53,420 bases of DNA from Candidatus Nanopelagicaceae bacterium (GTDB lineage: Bacteria > Actinomycetota > Actinomycetes > Nanopelagicales > Nanopelagicaceae): assembly GCA_030730425.1 (NCBI GenBank), contig JANQVH010000051.1, positions 1 through 53,420 of the forward strand. The letters are read 5' to 3'. This document shows positions 17,995 to 27,664 of the stretch, in pieces. Numbering within the stretch: position 1 is the stretch's first letter; the number at the start of each line of letters is the position of its first letter. The notes under the pieces were generated by a model. The model was not told the DNA's origin. It did no database searches and saw only the letters and a program-made list of their open reading frames with translations. A program made the position numbers and the translations under genes.

Positions 17995-20668
17995 GAATTC
18001 AGCGGAAATTCGTTCTCGCTGGCTAAAATTCTTTGAGTCAGGAAATAGCCAGGGCATCAAACATACAGTCGTTCCCTCAGCATCTCTTATTGCAGATGAT
18101 CCAAATCTTCTTCTTGTAAATGCAGGGATGGTTCCATTCAAACCATTTTTCCTAGGAGAGTTAACTCCGCCGTATAAGCGCGCCACCTCGGTGCAAAAGT
18201 GTGTAAGAACTTTAGATATAGAAGAGGTGGGTAAGACCACACGTCATGCATCTTTTTTTCAAATGTGTGGAAATTTCTCCTTTGGAGATTATTTCAAGGA
18301 GGGAGCAATCACCCTTGCCTGGGAACTCTTAACAAAGCCAATAAGTGATGGCGGGTATGGATTTGCTGAGGATAAATTATGGGTCACGGTTTATCTAGAT
18401 GATGATGAAGCAGCAGATATTTGGCATAAGAAGATTGGCATTCCTAAGGAGCGAATTCAAAGACGTGGAATGGCAGATAATTTCTGGTCGATGGGCATAC
18501 CTGGTCCCTGCGGGCCATGTTCTGAAATCTATTTTGATCGTGGTGCTGCCTATGGCAAGGAAGGTGGCCCAATTGCCGATGAAGATCGCTATCTAGAGAT
18601 CTGGAATCTTGTCTTTATGCAGAATATGAGAGGCGAAGGTGGGGGCAAAGATGGTTTCCCAATTCTTGGTGAACTTCCTGCCAAAAGCATTGATACTGGC
18701 TTAGGCCTTGAGCGCACTGCCGCTCTCTTGCAAGGAGTGGAGAACATCTATGAGATTGATACAACACAACATATTCTAAATCGCGCTAGTGATCTAAGTG
18801 GAGTTCGATATGGCAGAGAGCCTTCAAGTGATGTATCACTTCGGGTAATTGCAGATCATGCAAGAACTGCAACGATGTTGATTGGCGATGGAGTTACTCC
18901 AGGTAATGAGGGTCGAGGATATGTTCTAAGAAGAATGATGCGCCGCACTACTAGGAATATGAAGCTACTTGGCTCCGACGATCGTAATATGAGCGAGTTA
19001 ATTAAGGCCTCTATCGAAGCTATGGGTGCGCAATATCCAGAGTTGCAAAGTGATAGCGCTCGAATTCTAAAGGTGGCAGAGGCAGAGGAAGAGAGTTTCC
19101 TGCAAACTCTAAAGAGTGGAACTATGATCTTTGATCAGAGAAGCGCTTCATTAAAGAAGAGTGGCACAAAAGTTCTCTCAGGTGAGGATGTCTTCCAACT
19201 CCACGATACCTATGGATTCCCTTTTGATCTAACTCTTGAAATGGCAAATGAAGAGGGCTTAAGTATTGATGCTGATGGCTTTAAGCGCTTAATGAAGCAA
19301 CAGCGCGAAAGAGCTAAAGCTGATGCTAAGTCAAAAAAGAGTGGACATACTGATGTAACCGAGTATCGCAAATTAGCAGAAGGCGCTGGCAAGTTAGAGT
19401 TTGTTGGCTATGAGAGCTTAGAGAGTGAATCAAAAATTGTTGGTTTTCTAGTAGATGGTGCGGGGGTTAAATCTGCATCTGTTGGCGATGATGTTGAAAT
19501 TCTGCTCGATAGAACTCCCTTCTATGCAGAAGGTGGCGGGCAGTTAGCTGATGCTGGAGTGATAACAACTAGCGAAGGCTCTGTTATTGAAGTGGAAGAT
19601 GTTCAATCGCCGATTCCAGGAATTTTCATTCACCGCGGTCGAGTGCTCTCCGGCCAGATAAAGATAGGCGAATCTGTACTAGCAAAGATTGATGGCGATC
19701 GACGTAAAGCAATATCGCGTGCTCACACCGCAACCCATATGGTCCATAAAGCATTTCGAGAAATCCTTGGAGAAACTGCCACTCAAGCTGGATCAGAGAA
19801 TGCTCCAGGGCGTTTTCGCTTTGATTTCCCATCTAGTGGCGCCGTTTCAGAGGGCATTCTCAATGATGTGGAAGCTCGAGTTAATTCGCTTCTTCTAGAT
19901 AATTTAATTGTTAGCGCAGAGGAGATGTCTCAAGCAGAGGCGAAGAAAATCGGTGCAATGGCGCTCTTTGGCGAGAAATATGGTGAGCGTGTTCGAGTAA
20001 TTAGCGTTGGTGATTGGGCAAAGGAGCTATGTGGAGGAACCCATGTTTCAAGAAGTGGGGAACTTGGAATAGTAAAACTCCTTGGTGAATCCTCTATCGG
20101 AGCGGGAGTAAGGCGCGTTGAAGCTTTAGTCGGCGCAGATGCTTACTCATTTTTAAGTCGTGAACATATTTTGATCAACTCACTTCTTGAAATCATTAAA
20201 GGAACAAGGGCAGAGGAACTGCCGGAGAGAATCACCTCTCTTCTTGCTCGTCTAAGAGATGCCGAGAAGGAGATTGGATCGATAAGAACAGCAAAGGCTC
20301 TTAGTGATTCAGCTTCTCTAATAGAGAAGGCTGAAAATATTGGTCCATTTAAATTCATAGCAGCTGACATGGGCAAAGGCTTCTCTGGTGATGATTTGAG
20401 AACTGTTGCCTTGGACTTGAGAAATCGCCTCAAAGGCTCAGTTGTAGCGCTAGTAAGTAGCGGTGATGAAAAAGTGACTTTAGTTCTTGCAGCCGATGAA
20501 AGCGCTCGTAGCGCAGGAGCAAAAGCAGGTGCGCTAGTAAAGATTGGTTCTGGAATTCTTGGCGGCGGTGGCGGAGGAAAAGATGATTTCGCCCAGGGCG
20601 GCGGAAGTGAATTCACCAAGATTGATGAAGCTTTACTGGCCATCAAGGCTTCCCTCTCGGGTATGTAG
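17993..20668 (+). CDS. alaS: Alanyl-tRNA synthetase
   Basis: The 891-residue class II synthetase has the catalytic core (SRWLKFFES near the N-terminus, [18 protein letters not shown]), the editing domain with HTATH near residues 577-581 and the zinc-binding CGGTH near residue 679, and the C-terminal DHHA1 domain ending in the glycine-rich [17 protein letters not shown] segment. It is complete, so mischarged Ser- and Gly-tRNA-Ala can be cleared. It starts with GTG 6 bases after the DUF948 stop inside a hairpin and precedes ruvX by 5 bases. Confidence 0.98.
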   Translation: MNSAEIRSRWLKFFESGNSQGIKHTVVPSASLIADDPNLLLVNAGMVPFKPFFLGELTPPYKRATSVQKCVRTLDIEEVGKTTRHASFFQMCGNFSFGDYFKEGAITLAWELLTKPISDGGYGFAEDKLWVTVYLDDDEAADIWHKKIGIPKERIQRRGMADNFWSMGIPGPCGPCSEIYFDRGAAYGKEGGPIADEDRYLEIWNLVFMQNMRGEGGGKDGFPILGELPAKSIDTGLGLERTAALLQGVENIYEIDTTQHILNRASDLSGVRYGREPSSDVSLRVIADHARTATMLIGDGVTPGNEGRGYVLRRMMRRTTRNMKLLGSDDRNMSELIKASIEAMGAQYPELQSDSARILKVAEAEEESFLQTLKSGTMIFDQRSASLKKSGTKVLSGEDVFQLHDTYGFPFDLTLEMANEEGLSIDADGFKRLMKQQRERAKADAKSKKSGHTDVTEYRKLAEGAGKLEFVGYESLESESKIVGFLVDGAGVKSASVGDDVEILLDRTPFYAEGGGQLADAGVITTSEGSVIEVEDVQSPIPGIFIHRGRVLSGQIKIGESVLAKIDGDRRKAISRAHTATHMVHKAFREILGETATQAGSENAPGRFRFDFPSSGAVSEGILNDVEARVNSLLLDNLIVSAEEMSQAEAKKIGAMALFGEKYGERVRVISVGDWAKELCGGTHVSRSGELGIVKLLGESSIGAGVRRVEALVGADAYSFLSREHILINSLLEIIKGTRAEELPERITSLLARLRDAEKEIGSIRTAKALSDSASLIEKAENIGPFKFIAADMGKGFSGDDLRTVALDLRNRLKGSVVALVSSGDEKVTLVLAADESARSAGAKAGALVKIGSGILGGGGGGKDDFAQGGGSEFTKIDEALLAIKASLSGM

Positions 20669-20673
20669 CCTTT

Positions 20674-21129
20674 GTGATACTTCCAGGCGCAAGGCTTGCT
20701 ATAGATTACGGTGATAAGCGAATTGGAGTTGCAAAATCTGACGACTCTAGATTGATTGCATCTCCGCTTATCACCCTCGATAATGGCGAATCAACAGGTT
20801 CGGCGGTGATCGCGATCAAAGAACTTGTTGATGTAAGTAATGTGGAAATTATTTATATTGGACTTCCTCTGCATCTCTCAGGAAAAGAGAGTGATTCAAG
20901 TAATAAAGCTCGAAGCTTTGCAGCGCTACTTAAAAGCCATCTACCGCAAGAAATACAGGTACGGCTATTAGATGAGCGATTAACCACAAGTTCTGCACTT
21001 GGTGAGTTAAAGAGCGCAGGCCTTAAAAGCAATAAAGAGAACATTGATCAATTGGCTGCTGTAAAGATTCTAGAGTTTGCCCTGGAAGTAGAGCGGGTTA
21101 GCGGAGGTGCTGCTGGCCATGAGATTTAA
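20674..21129 (+). CDS. ruvX: RuvX/YqgF family RNase H-fold nuclease
   Basis: A 151-residue protein with the YqgF opening LAIDYGDKRIGVAKSD (first acidic site residue in AIDYG), the IIYIGLPLHLSG strand-loop and the VRLLDERLTT motif. Family members are implicated in processing the 5' end of pre-16S rRNA and possibly in junction resolution. The start is GTG at 20674. The alaS-ruvX-mltG-aroE order is a common actinobacterial arrangement. The last 11 bases overlap the chosen mltG start. Confidence 0.93.
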   Translation: MILPGARLAIDYGDKRIGVAKSDDSRLIASPLITLDNGESTGSAVIAIKELVDVSNVEIIYIGLPLHLSGKESDSSNKARSFAALLKSHLPQEIQVRLLDERLTTSSALGELKSAGLKSNKENIDQLAAVKILEFALEVERVSGGAAGHEI

Positions 21130-22171
21130 TACCGCTTCTTTGAAGCAATCACTTGAGAGAAGTCCACTTCTTCGTTTATTAGCTGCCGGCATTTTAATTG
21201 TCTTTATCACCCTTCTTCTTCGAGAGGCTAATTCAGGCGCTCAAAGCGCACCTGATTATGAAGTTGGATCTGCAGGCCAGGAGGTAATTGTCGAAATTCT
21301 CTCTGGCGAGAGTGGATCTGAAATTGGACGAAAACTTGAATCACTTTCAGTTGTTAAATCATCTGCTGCATTTTTTAGAGTAGCAGTTGCTGATTCCAGG
21401 TCACAGCGAATAGCACCTGGCGAACATCGAATTGAAACTCGTATCCCAGCCAGGGTGGCCCTAGAACAGCTCTTAGATCCCTCTCGAATTCCAAATCTAA
21501 TAGTTGTCAAAGATGGGCAGCGCCTATCTGAAATTTCTGAGAGCATTATCAACTTCGGTATAGGCAAAGTTGAGATTGAAAAAAGCGTAAAGAATGTCTT
21601 TCCACCAGAGATGTTTAAGAGCAAAAATATCGAAGGATTTCTCTATCCTGCCCAATACTCTTTTAACAAGAGCGTGGATAGCGATGAAATACTCTCAGCT
21701 ATGCTTAACAGGTTTGTATCAGCAACAAAGGATATTAACTGGAGCAACGAGAGAGATTTCACTCCTTTTGAAATTATGGTGATTGCATCCCTTGTGCAGA
21801 CAGAGGGAACGCCAGATGTTTTCGGAAAAGTCTCTCGGGTCATTTACAACAGATTAGAAAAGCGCATGCCGCTCCAATTTGATTCAACAGTGCACTATGC
21901 CTTAGAGCGCAGAGGTGAAATACGAGTCTCTCTAGTAGATACCAAAGTTAAGAATCGCTATAACACTTTTGTTTATCCAGGGCTACCTCCTGGGCCAATA
22001 GGAAGCCCAACTAAGCCGGCAATTGATGCGGCCATAAACCCTGAGGTTGGCAATTGGCTCTATTTTGTAACGGTTAGTCCTTTTGATACTCGATTTACCA
22101 ATTCCTATGATCAATTCCTAGAGTGGAAGTCTGAATATAAGAGAAATTTCAAAGCGGGGCTATTTGAATGA
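21119..22171 (+). CDS. mltG: MltG/YceG-like endolytic murein transglycosylase
   Basis: The 350-residue protein has one N-terminal membrane helix (about residues 19-38) and an extracytoplasmic YceG domain that cuts nascent peptidoglycan strands. IEGFLYPAQYSF and the active-site region MVIASLVQTEGTP are visible. The usual VEKE pattern there reads VQTE, so only the second Glu remains. I prefer ATG 21119 over an in-frame GTG at 21107, because the GGAGG at 21103-21107 overlaps the GTG. The stop overlaps aroE in an ATGA junction. Confidence 0.92.
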   Translation: MRFNTASLKQSLERSPLLRLLAAGILIVFITLLLREANSGAQSAPDYEVGSAGQEVIVEILSGESGSEIGRKLESLSVVKSSAAFFRVAVADSRSQRIAPGEHRIETRIPARVALEQLLDPSRIPNLIVVKDGQRLSEISESIINFGIGKVEIEKSVKNVFPPEMFKSKNIEGFLYPAQYSFNKSVDSDEILSAMLNRFVSATKDINWSNERDFTPFEIMVIASLVQTEGTPDVFGKVSRVIYNRLEKRMPLQFDSTVHYALERRGEIRVSLVDTKVKNRYNTFVYPGLPPGPIGSPTKPAIDAAINPEVGNWLYFVTVSPFDTRFTNSYDQFLEWKSEYKRNFKAGLFE

Positions 22172-22977
22172 TTAAGCGCGCAGCGGTCTTAGGATCACCG
22201 GTTTCTCACTCGTTATCTCCCTTAATTCATAATCATGCCTATTCTCTTCTCGGTTTTTCTGGAAACTATCAAGCGATAGAGGTTAAAAGCGGTCAGCTTG
22301 CTAGTTATTTAGAGCAAGAGTTACTCAAAGAGAATTTGCTTGGTTTTTCTCTGACAATGCCACTTAAAGAAGAGCTAACTGCGATATCAAACCCAGCGCT
22401 TATAGTTGATTCAAGATCAGAAGAGATTAATTCGGCCAATACCATCTATCGTGATGGAGATATTTGGAGAACGACTTCAACCGATGTAGATGGTTTTGAA
22501 TTCTTAACTAAAGATCTTTCCTTCTCTTCAGTGGCAATCCTTGGAGCTGGGGGAACGGCAAGGGCAGCAATTGCAGCGCTAGCACCAAGAGGGATAAAGA
22601 TTGAGGCATACAGAAGAAGTCCAGATAGAGATCCCTCTCTTATCAATTCAGCTCTGGGCTTCAATATTGAGATTAGGGATTGGGAGCGTTCTGCTCAAGC
22701 CTGGGAGAGTGAATTGGTTATCAATACAATTCCCTCGGATCAAGTTCTATCAATGACAAAAGAATTTAAAGCGCCTAAGTTCTTCTTCGATGCAACCTAT
22801 TGGCCATGGCCCCCAGAGCTATCAAAACTACAATTGGATGCCAGAGGTTCGTTGATTTCAGGGCTGCAACTATTAGCAGCGCAAGCGGTATTTCAGATTT
22901 CTCTGATGACAGAACTTGATTTTGATAAAAAGTGGCTCTTTGAGGAGTTACTTCTCAAGTTGGAAGCGGGCAAATAG
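22168..22977 (+). CDS. aroE: Shikimate dehydrogenase
   Basis: A 269-residue NADP-dependent enzyme that reduces 3-dehydroshikimate. The shikimate-binding SHSLSPLIHN segment lies at the N-terminus, the catalytic-lysine region is MPLKEEL, and the nucleotide-binding glycine loop is GAGGTAR. The C-terminal LISGLQLLAAQAVFQ completes the fold. It is the last gene of the alaS unit and lies close to aroCKBQ, so most late shikimate-pathway steps are grouped within 4.5 kb. Confidence 0.93.
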   Translation: MIKRAAVLGSPVSHSLSPLIHNHAYSLLGFSGNYQAIEVKSGQLASYLEQELLKENLLGFSLTMPLKEELTAISNPALIVDSRSEEINSANTIYRDGDIWRTTSTDVDGFEFLTKDLSFSSVAILGAGGTARAAIAALAPRGIKIEAYRRSPDRDPSLINSALGFNIEIRDWERSAQAWESELVINTIPSDQVLSMTKEFKAPKFFFDATYWPWPPELSKLQLDARGSLISGLQLLAAQAVFQISLMTELDFDKKWLFEELLLKLEAGK

Positions 22978-23020
22978 AGAGAGCTTGTGGATAAGTTCCA
23001 TTGATCTATCCTTTGCAAAA

Positions 23021-23032
23021 TAGAGTCTTCAT
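23021..23032 (+). promoter_or_regulatory. Predicted leaderless -10 element of the A24 peptidase gene
   Basis: TAGAGT (23021-23026) is followed by 6 bases and the GTG at 23033. The spacing supports the GTG start over an out-of-frame ATG at 23031. Confidence 0.5.
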
Positions 23033-23455
23033 GTGCTCTTTATCCATTTCGCAATTTTTGCAGCCATCATTTCTTGGAGAGATTATCAAGAGCATTTAAT
23101 CTCTAAGAGGGTCACTCACCTAGCGCTACTTTCTCTCATCCCTCTACTTCGCCAATCGTTGCTCGAGGCATCGCTGCTCTCGCTAATCAACTTTATGTTC
23201 TATGCAACTATCAACCTATTTTCAGGGCGCGCGATTGGCCGCGGCGATATAAGACTCTCACTTCTTATGGGGGCCTATATCTCCGCATTTGGTGGAGACA
23301 TATCTGACTTAATCTGGAGTAATGCGATCAGCTGGTTAGCTTGCTCAATTACCTTAATCATTCATCTATTAAAGCGTGAGAGCCTGAAAGGCAAGCGAGT
23401 TGCATTTGCTCCCTATCTCTTCTTTGGGGTCTTTCTCTTTGCAATAAATGTTTGA
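23033..23455 (+). CDS. A24-family prepilin peptidase-like membrane protein
   Basis: The 140-residue, mostly hydrophobic protein matches the catalytic half of type IV prepilin peptidases. Asp17 (SWRDYQEHLIS) and Asp72 in the GRGDIRL motif fit the two catalytic aspartates of the GxGD family. The N-terminal methylase domain of large PilD proteins is absent, as in TadV/FlpK-type enzymes. No pilin or Tad secretion gene lies in the window. In other actinobacteria a similar gene sits just before aroC. Whether it processes pilins is inferred. Confidence 0.78.
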   Translation: MLFIHFAIFAAIISWRDYQEHLISKRVTHLALLSLIPLLRQSLLEASLLSLINFMFYATINLFSGRAIGRGDIRLSLLMGAYISAFGGDISDLIWSNAISWLACSITLIIHLLKRESLKGKRVAFAPYLFFGVFLFAINV

Positions 23456-23496
23456 GCGTGGGTGTGATAAATAGGGAGCAGGAATCCAAATTAATC

Positions 23497-23511
23497 TGCG
23501 ATAATTAAGAA
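23497..23511 (+). promoter_or_regulatory. Predicted extended -10 promoter of aroCKBQ, leaderless
   Basis: TGC-GATAAT (23497-23505) is an extended -10 element ending 6 bases before the aroC ATG at 23512. Confidence 0.55.
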
Positions 23512-24693
23512 ATGAGATGGTTAACAGCAGGAGAATCCCATGGTCCAGCCTTGGTTGGAATTTTAGAGGGAATGCCTGCCTCAGTATCGGTTACAACTGC
23601 AGATATTGATGAAGATCTTCGTAGACGCAGACTTGGTTTTGGTAGGGGAGCAAGACAGAACTTTGAAGCAGATAAAGTTACAATTGTTGGAGGGATACGA
23701 CACGGTTTAACCCAAGGTGGTCCCATTGCTATTCAAATTGCTAATTCCGAGTGGCCTAAATGGGAAAAAGTTATGAGCGCAGATCCAATAGAAAAATCAG
23801 AGATTGAATCACTCGGAAGAAATGCCCCTTTAACAAGACCCAGACCTGGGCATGCTGATTTAGTTGGCATCCAAAAATATGATTTTGATGATGCAAGACC
23901 TGTATTGGAACGAGCATCAGCAAGAGAGACAGCTGCTCGAGTAGCGCTAGGAGCAGTTGCGCGAAGATTTCTTAGGCAGGTAGGCGGCATTGAGGTATTT
24001 AGCCATGTGGTCTCTATTGGAGCAGTGAGCGTCCCTGATGATTATCTACTTCCGCAGCCTAGCGATCGAGAGAGAATTGATAGCGATGAAGTGCGCTCAG
24101 CATTTAAAGATGTAAGTGCAAAAATGGTTGAAGAGATAAATGATGCACATGGCAATGGAGATACATTAGGTGGGGTTGTTGAAGTTTTAGTTTATGGCCT
24201 ACCACCAGGGCTTGGATCTCATGTTCACTGGGATAGAAGACTTGACTCACGCCTTGCAGGAGCCCTTATGGGTATTCAAGCAATTAAGGGCGTTGAACTC
24301 GGTGATGGATTTGCAACCGCTAGAAAACGTGGCAGTAGCGCTCATGATGAAATAGAGAGAGATAGTGAAGGAAATATTCGCCGTAGAACATCAAGATCTG
24401 GCGGAACAGAGGGTGGAATGAGTACAGGCGAAGTTTTAAGAGTTCGCGCTGCAATGAAACCCATTTCAACTGTTCCTAAGGCTCTAGACACAATTGATAT
24501 TACAAATGGCCAGGCGGCTAAAGCAATAAATCAAAGATCAGATGTTTGCGCTGTTCCAGCTGCGGGGATAGTTGCCGAAGCTATGGTGGCCCTAGTTTTG
24601 GCTGAAGCTATGCTTGAAAAATTTGGCGGAGACTCCCTCGGTGAGAGCATGAGGAACCTAGAGAGCTATCTATCTAATATGAAAGTGAAGTAG
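23512..24693 (+). CDS. aroC: Chorismate synthase
   Basis: A 393-residue FMN-dependent enzyme that makes chorismate from EPSP. It shows all three family signatures: [16 protein letters not shown] at the start, [13 protein letters not shown] in the middle with the [12 protein letters not shown] segment, and [13 protein letters not shown] towards the end. It is full length and heads the aroC-aroK-aroB-aroQ unit; aroK begins 3 bases later. Confidence 0.98.
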   Translation: MRWLTAGESHGPALVGILEGMPASVSVTTADIDEDLRRRRLGFGRGARQNFEADKVTIVGGIRHGLTQGGPIAIQIANSEWPKWEKVMSADPIEKSEIESLGRNAPLTRPRPGHADLVGIQKYDFDDARPVLERASARETAARVALGAVARRFLRQVGGIEVFSHVVSIGAVSVPDDYLLPQPSDRERIDSDEVRSAFKDVSAKMVEEINDAHGNGDTLGGVVEVLVYGLPPGLGSHVHWDRRLDSRLAGALMGIQAIKGVELGDGFATARKRGSSAHDEIERDSEGNIRRRTSRSGGTEGGMSTGEVLRVRAAMKPISTVPKALDTIDITNGQAAKAINQRSDVCAVPAAGIVAEAMVALVLAEAMLEKFGGDSLGESMRNLESYLSNMKVK

Positions 24694-24696
24694 GGC

Positions 24697-25200
24697 GTGC
24701 CACCGATAATTCTCATCGGCCCTCCAGGAGCTGGAAAAACTTCGGTCGGAAAAGCTTTGGCAAAAAAACTAACTTTAAAGTTTCTCGATAGCGATAAAAT
24801 TGTTGAAGAAAAGAGCGGAAAGAGTATCTCTGAAATCTTTATTACCGATGGGGAGCCTGCCTTCAGAGATATGGAGCGCTCTACTGTAATTGATCTTCTT
24901 GAGAACCAAGATGGTGTAATCGCACTTGGCGGCGGCTCTGTAATGGATTTAGAGGTTTCCAAGAGATTACTTCCTATGGCAAATGTAGTTTTTCTTGATG
25001 TATCAATTTCAAATGCAGCTCCAAGAGTTGGGTTTAATAGAGATCGCCCCTTGCTTCTTGGAAACCCCAGACAACAGTGGATTGCTCTAATGGAAAAACG
25101 CCGGTCAACATATGAGGCGCTCTCAAAGGCGCGAGTCTCAACTGACAATAAAAAACCTATTGAGGTTGCTGAAGAAATTGTCAAAGAGTTAGCCCTATGA
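24697..25200 (+). CDS. aroK: Shikimate kinase
   Basis: The 167-residue P-loop kinase phosphorylates shikimate. The Walker A motif is GPPGAGKTS, the substrate aspartate and arginine lie in FLDSDK and FRDMER, ALGGGSV is the conserved glycine-rich loop, and NRDRPLL is the lid segment. It starts with GTG. The stop overlaps aroB in an ATGA junction. Confidence 0.96.
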   Translation: MPPIILIGPPGAGKTSVGKALAKKLTLKFLDSDKIVEEKSGKSISEIFITDGEPAFRDMERSTVIDLLENQDGVIALGGGSVMDLEVSKRLLPMANVVFLDVSISNAAPRVGFNRDRPLLLGNPRQQWIALMEKRRSTYEALSKARVSTDNKKPIEVAEEIVKELAL

Positions 25201-26225
25201 AGCCGATAACTGTTTCTTCTGAGCAGAGTTATGAAGTTATTTTCACAGATGATGCTTTCAAAGAGGCATCTCTTCTAGCTGGAGATAAGAAGGTAGTTAT
25301 TGTTGCTCCTAAATCTATCGTTGCTAGCTTTGGCGCAAGCTTTCCTTCAAAATATCTGCTAATAGAGGTGGAAGATGGAGAAGAGCAGAAGAGCATGCAA
25401 TCTTTTACTAAAGCTATTGAGAAACTCGCTGCCGCTAAGTTGGATAGAAGTTGCCTGATTATTGGAGTTGGGGGAGGGGCAACTACGGATCTAGCGGGCT
25501 TTCTTGCCGCCTCGTATCTGCGCGGAGTTGATTGGGTTGCTATTCCTACCTCACTTGCTGGGATGGTTGATGCAGCTATCGGCGGAAAAACAGGATTAAA
25601 TCTTGAGGCGGGAAAAAATCTTATAGGGGCATTTCACTCACCGAGCGCTGTCTTAATTGACCAGAGTTTTCTCTCCTCACTATCTCAGCGCGATCTCAAG
25701 GCGGGAATGGCAGAGGTTGCTAAGTGTGGCTTCATTGACGATACACAGATATTGGATCTCATAGAAGATAAATGGAGAGAGAATCTATCTGAGCTCATTT
25801 TTCGCTCAATCGCAGTCAAAGCCAGGGTTGTTAGCGCTGACTTTAAAGAATCAGATCTTAGAGAGATATTAAATTATGGTCACACTTTGGGTCATGCGAT
25901 AGAGAAACATTCGAAGTATTCACTTCGCCATGGCGAAGCGGTAGCCCTTGGATTGAGATTTGCTGCTCAACTCTCATTTGAATTCTCAGGTCTATCTAAA
26001 GAGCACCTAGATAGACAGAATCAGATTTTAGATACCCTTGAACTTAATGCGAAATACCCAAGGGCATCATGGTCAGAGCTTCTGGAGATTATGCGCAACG
26101 ATAAGAAGATGCGTGGGGGTAGAATTCGCTTTGTTACCTTAAGCGCTCTGGGAGTGCCAACCAGGCTTGAGGATATAAGCGATCAGCAGTTAGAGAAGTG
26201 TTTCCTAGAAAGCATTGGAGAGTAG
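25197..26225 (+). CDS. aroB: 3-dehydroquinate synthase
   Basis: A 342-residue NAD- and zinc-dependent enzyme that cyclises DAHP. The DGEEQKS segment, the GVGGGATTDLAGFLAAS glycine loop, PTSLAGMVDAAIGGKTGLN, and the metal-binding HTLGHAIEK and RHGEAVALG histidines are all present. It overlaps aroK by 4 bases and is followed directly by aroQ. Confidence 0.97.
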   Translation: MKPITVSSEQSYEVIFTDDAFKEASLLAGDKKVVIVAPKSIVASFGASFPSKYLLIEVEDGEEQKSMQSFTKAIEKLAAAKLDRSCLIIGVGGGATTDLAGFLAASYLRGVDWVAIPTSLAGMVDAAIGGKTGLNLEAGKNLIGAFHSPSAVLIDQSFLSSLSQRDLKAGMAEVAKCGFIDDTQILDLIEDKWRENLSELIFRSIAVKARVVSADFKESDLREILNYGHTLGHAIEKHSKYSLRHGEAVALGLRFAAQLSFEFSGLSKEHLDRQNQILDTLELNAKYPRASWSELLEIMRNDKKMRGGRIRFVTLSALGVPTRLEDISDQQLEKCFLESIGE

Positions 26226-26666
26226 ATGAGCGCGACCAAAGTGCTAGTGCTAAATGGACCTAATCTTTCAAGGCTCGATCTTCGCGAAAAATCCTATTAT
26301 GGAGATATCTCCTATTCCGATATTGAGACAATCTGTCTTGTAGGAGCTAAGGAATTTGGTTTTGAAGTTGAGATAAAGCAGAGCAATGATGAGTCAGAGT
26401 TAATCGGCTGGCTCCATGGAGCAGCTGATAGTAAGACTCCGGTTATCTTTAATCCCGCGGCATTTACTCATTATTCTTATGCAATTCGTGATGCAGTAGT
26501 CATGCTTAAGGCTCCCTGCATTGAAGTGCACTTAAGTAATCCGCTATCTCGGGAAGAGTTTCGCCACACCTCAGTAATTTCAGGGGTTGTACAAGGCAGC
26601 ATTGCAGGCTTTGGCCTTGATTCATATCGCCTAGCCTTTGCTGCGATGAGTAAATTAGTTAAATAG
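26226..26666 (+). CDS. aroQ: 3-dehydroquinate dehydratase, type II
   Basis: The 146-residue type II (non-Schiff-base) dehydroquinase has LVLNGPNLSRLDLRE with the flexible lid and its catalytic region, YYGD, QSNDESELIGWLH, FNPAAFTHYSYAIRDA and EVHLSNPLSREEFRHTS. Together with aroB, aroK, aroC and the nearby aroE, this covers all shikimate steps except DAHP synthase and EPSP synthase. It follows aroB without a gap. Confidence 0.96.
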   Translation: MSATKVLVLNGPNLSRLDLREKSYYGDISYSDIETICLVGAKEFGFEVEIKQSNDESELIGWLHGAADSKTPVIFNPAAFTHYSYAIRDAVVMLKAPCIEVHLSNPLSREEFRHTSVISGVVQGSIAGFGLDSYRLAFAAMSKLVK

Positions 26667-26678
26667 AGATATAAAAGG

Positions 26679-26692
26679 TAATCTTCGCCGCT
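26679..26692 (+). promoter_or_regulatory. Predicted leaderless -10 element of efp-nusB
   Basis: TAATCT (26679-26684) lies 8 bases before the efp ATG at 26693, the same distance seen at secD. Confidence 0.45.
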
Positions 26693-27253
26693 ATGGCTAC
26701 CACGAATGATCTTAAGAATGGAATGACCTTGGATATCGAAGGTCAGCTCTGGGGAGTTGTTGAGTTTCAACACGTTAAACCAGGTAAGGGACCAGCCTTT
26801 GTGAGAACCAAGCTTAAAAATGTTCTCTCCGGAAAAGTGGTTGAGAAGACCTTTAATGCAGGGGTTAAAGTTGATGTAGCAATTCTTGAAAAGCGCGATA
26901 TGCAATTTCTTTACAAAGATCAAGTGGGTTTTGTCTTTATGGACTCCAGCACATACGACCAGATGACAATTTCTGCGGAAACCGTTGGAGATGCAGCCAA
27001 TTACATGCTCGAAAACACCGAAGCGATAGTTGCAGTTCATGAGGGAAATCCACTTTATGTAGAACTTCCAGCAAATGTTCCTCTTAAGATCACCTATACC
27101 GAGCCAGGCTTACAAGGAGATCGTTCATCTGCAGGGTCAAAGCCAGCGACTCTTGAAACAGGAATCACGATTCAAGTTCCACTCTTTATTAAGCAAGATG
27201 AAGTTGTTTTAGTTGATACTCGCAATGGTGATTATCTCGGGCGCGCAAATTAA
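26693..27253 (+). CDS. efp: Translation elongation factor P
   Basis: The 186-residue factor relieves ribosome stalling at polyproline. It has the N-terminal KOW-like domain with the loop [14 protein letters not shown], whose Lys occupies the tip position, and two OB domains ending in [12 protein letters not shown]. No EF-P modification gene is visible nearby. Translation of nusB begins directly after its stop codon. Confidence 0.97.
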   Translation: MATTNDLKNGMTLDIEGQLWGVVEFQHVKPGKGPAFVRTKLKNVLSGKVVEKTFNAGVKVDVAILEKRDMQFLYKDQVGFVFMDSSTYDQMTISAETVGDAANYMLENTEAIVAVHEGNPLYVELPANVPLKITYTEPGLQGDRSSAGSKPATLETGITIQVPLFIKQDEVVLVDTRNGDYLGRAN

Positions 27254-27664
27254 GTGAGCAGCCGCTCTAAGGCTAGAAAAGCCGCGCTCGATCTGCTCTA
27301 TGAAAGTGATATTAGAAAAGGTAGCGCAGCTGAGTTACTTTCAAAAAGAGTCACAGAGATGGAGTATGAAGCTAGAGAGTTTACAAAAGAGCTAATTGAT
27401 GGAATTGAGTTAAATAAGCGAAAAATTGATGAGTTAATTGCTACCTATGCCCAGGGTTGGGATATGGACCGTATGCCAGTTCTTGATAGAAATATCTTAC
27501 GCCTTGCGATCTTTGAACTGCTCTGGTCCCAATCGGTGCCCGAGGCAGTTGCTATCAGTGAGGCGCTAGAGCTTGCTGCAAATTTCTCAACTGAGGACTC
27601 AAGTAAGTATATAAACGGGGTATTAAGTAAGGTATTGGAGATTAAGCCTGACCTCGTGCTTTAA
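27254..27664 (+). CDS. nusB: Transcription antitermination factor NusB
   Basis: A 136-residue all-helical protein with the family start SRSKARKAALDLLYESD, the WDMDRMPVLDRNILRLAIFEL segment and EAVAISEALELAANFS. It acts with NusE (S10) on boxA RNA in rRNA operons. It starts with GTG directly after efp. The last 23 bases overlap the end of the convergent bldD-like gene. Confidence 0.96.
   Translation: MSSRSKARKAALDLLYESDIRKGSAAELLSKRVTEMEYEAREFTKELIDGIELNKRKIDELIATYAQGWDMDRMPVLDRNILRLAIFELLWSQSVPEAVAISEALELAANFSTEDSSKYINGVLSKVLEIKPDLVL

Noticed and set aside
26477-27040. 187-residue minus-strand open frame across aroQ and efp
   Set aside because: It is opposite two certain genes and shows no recognisable domain.
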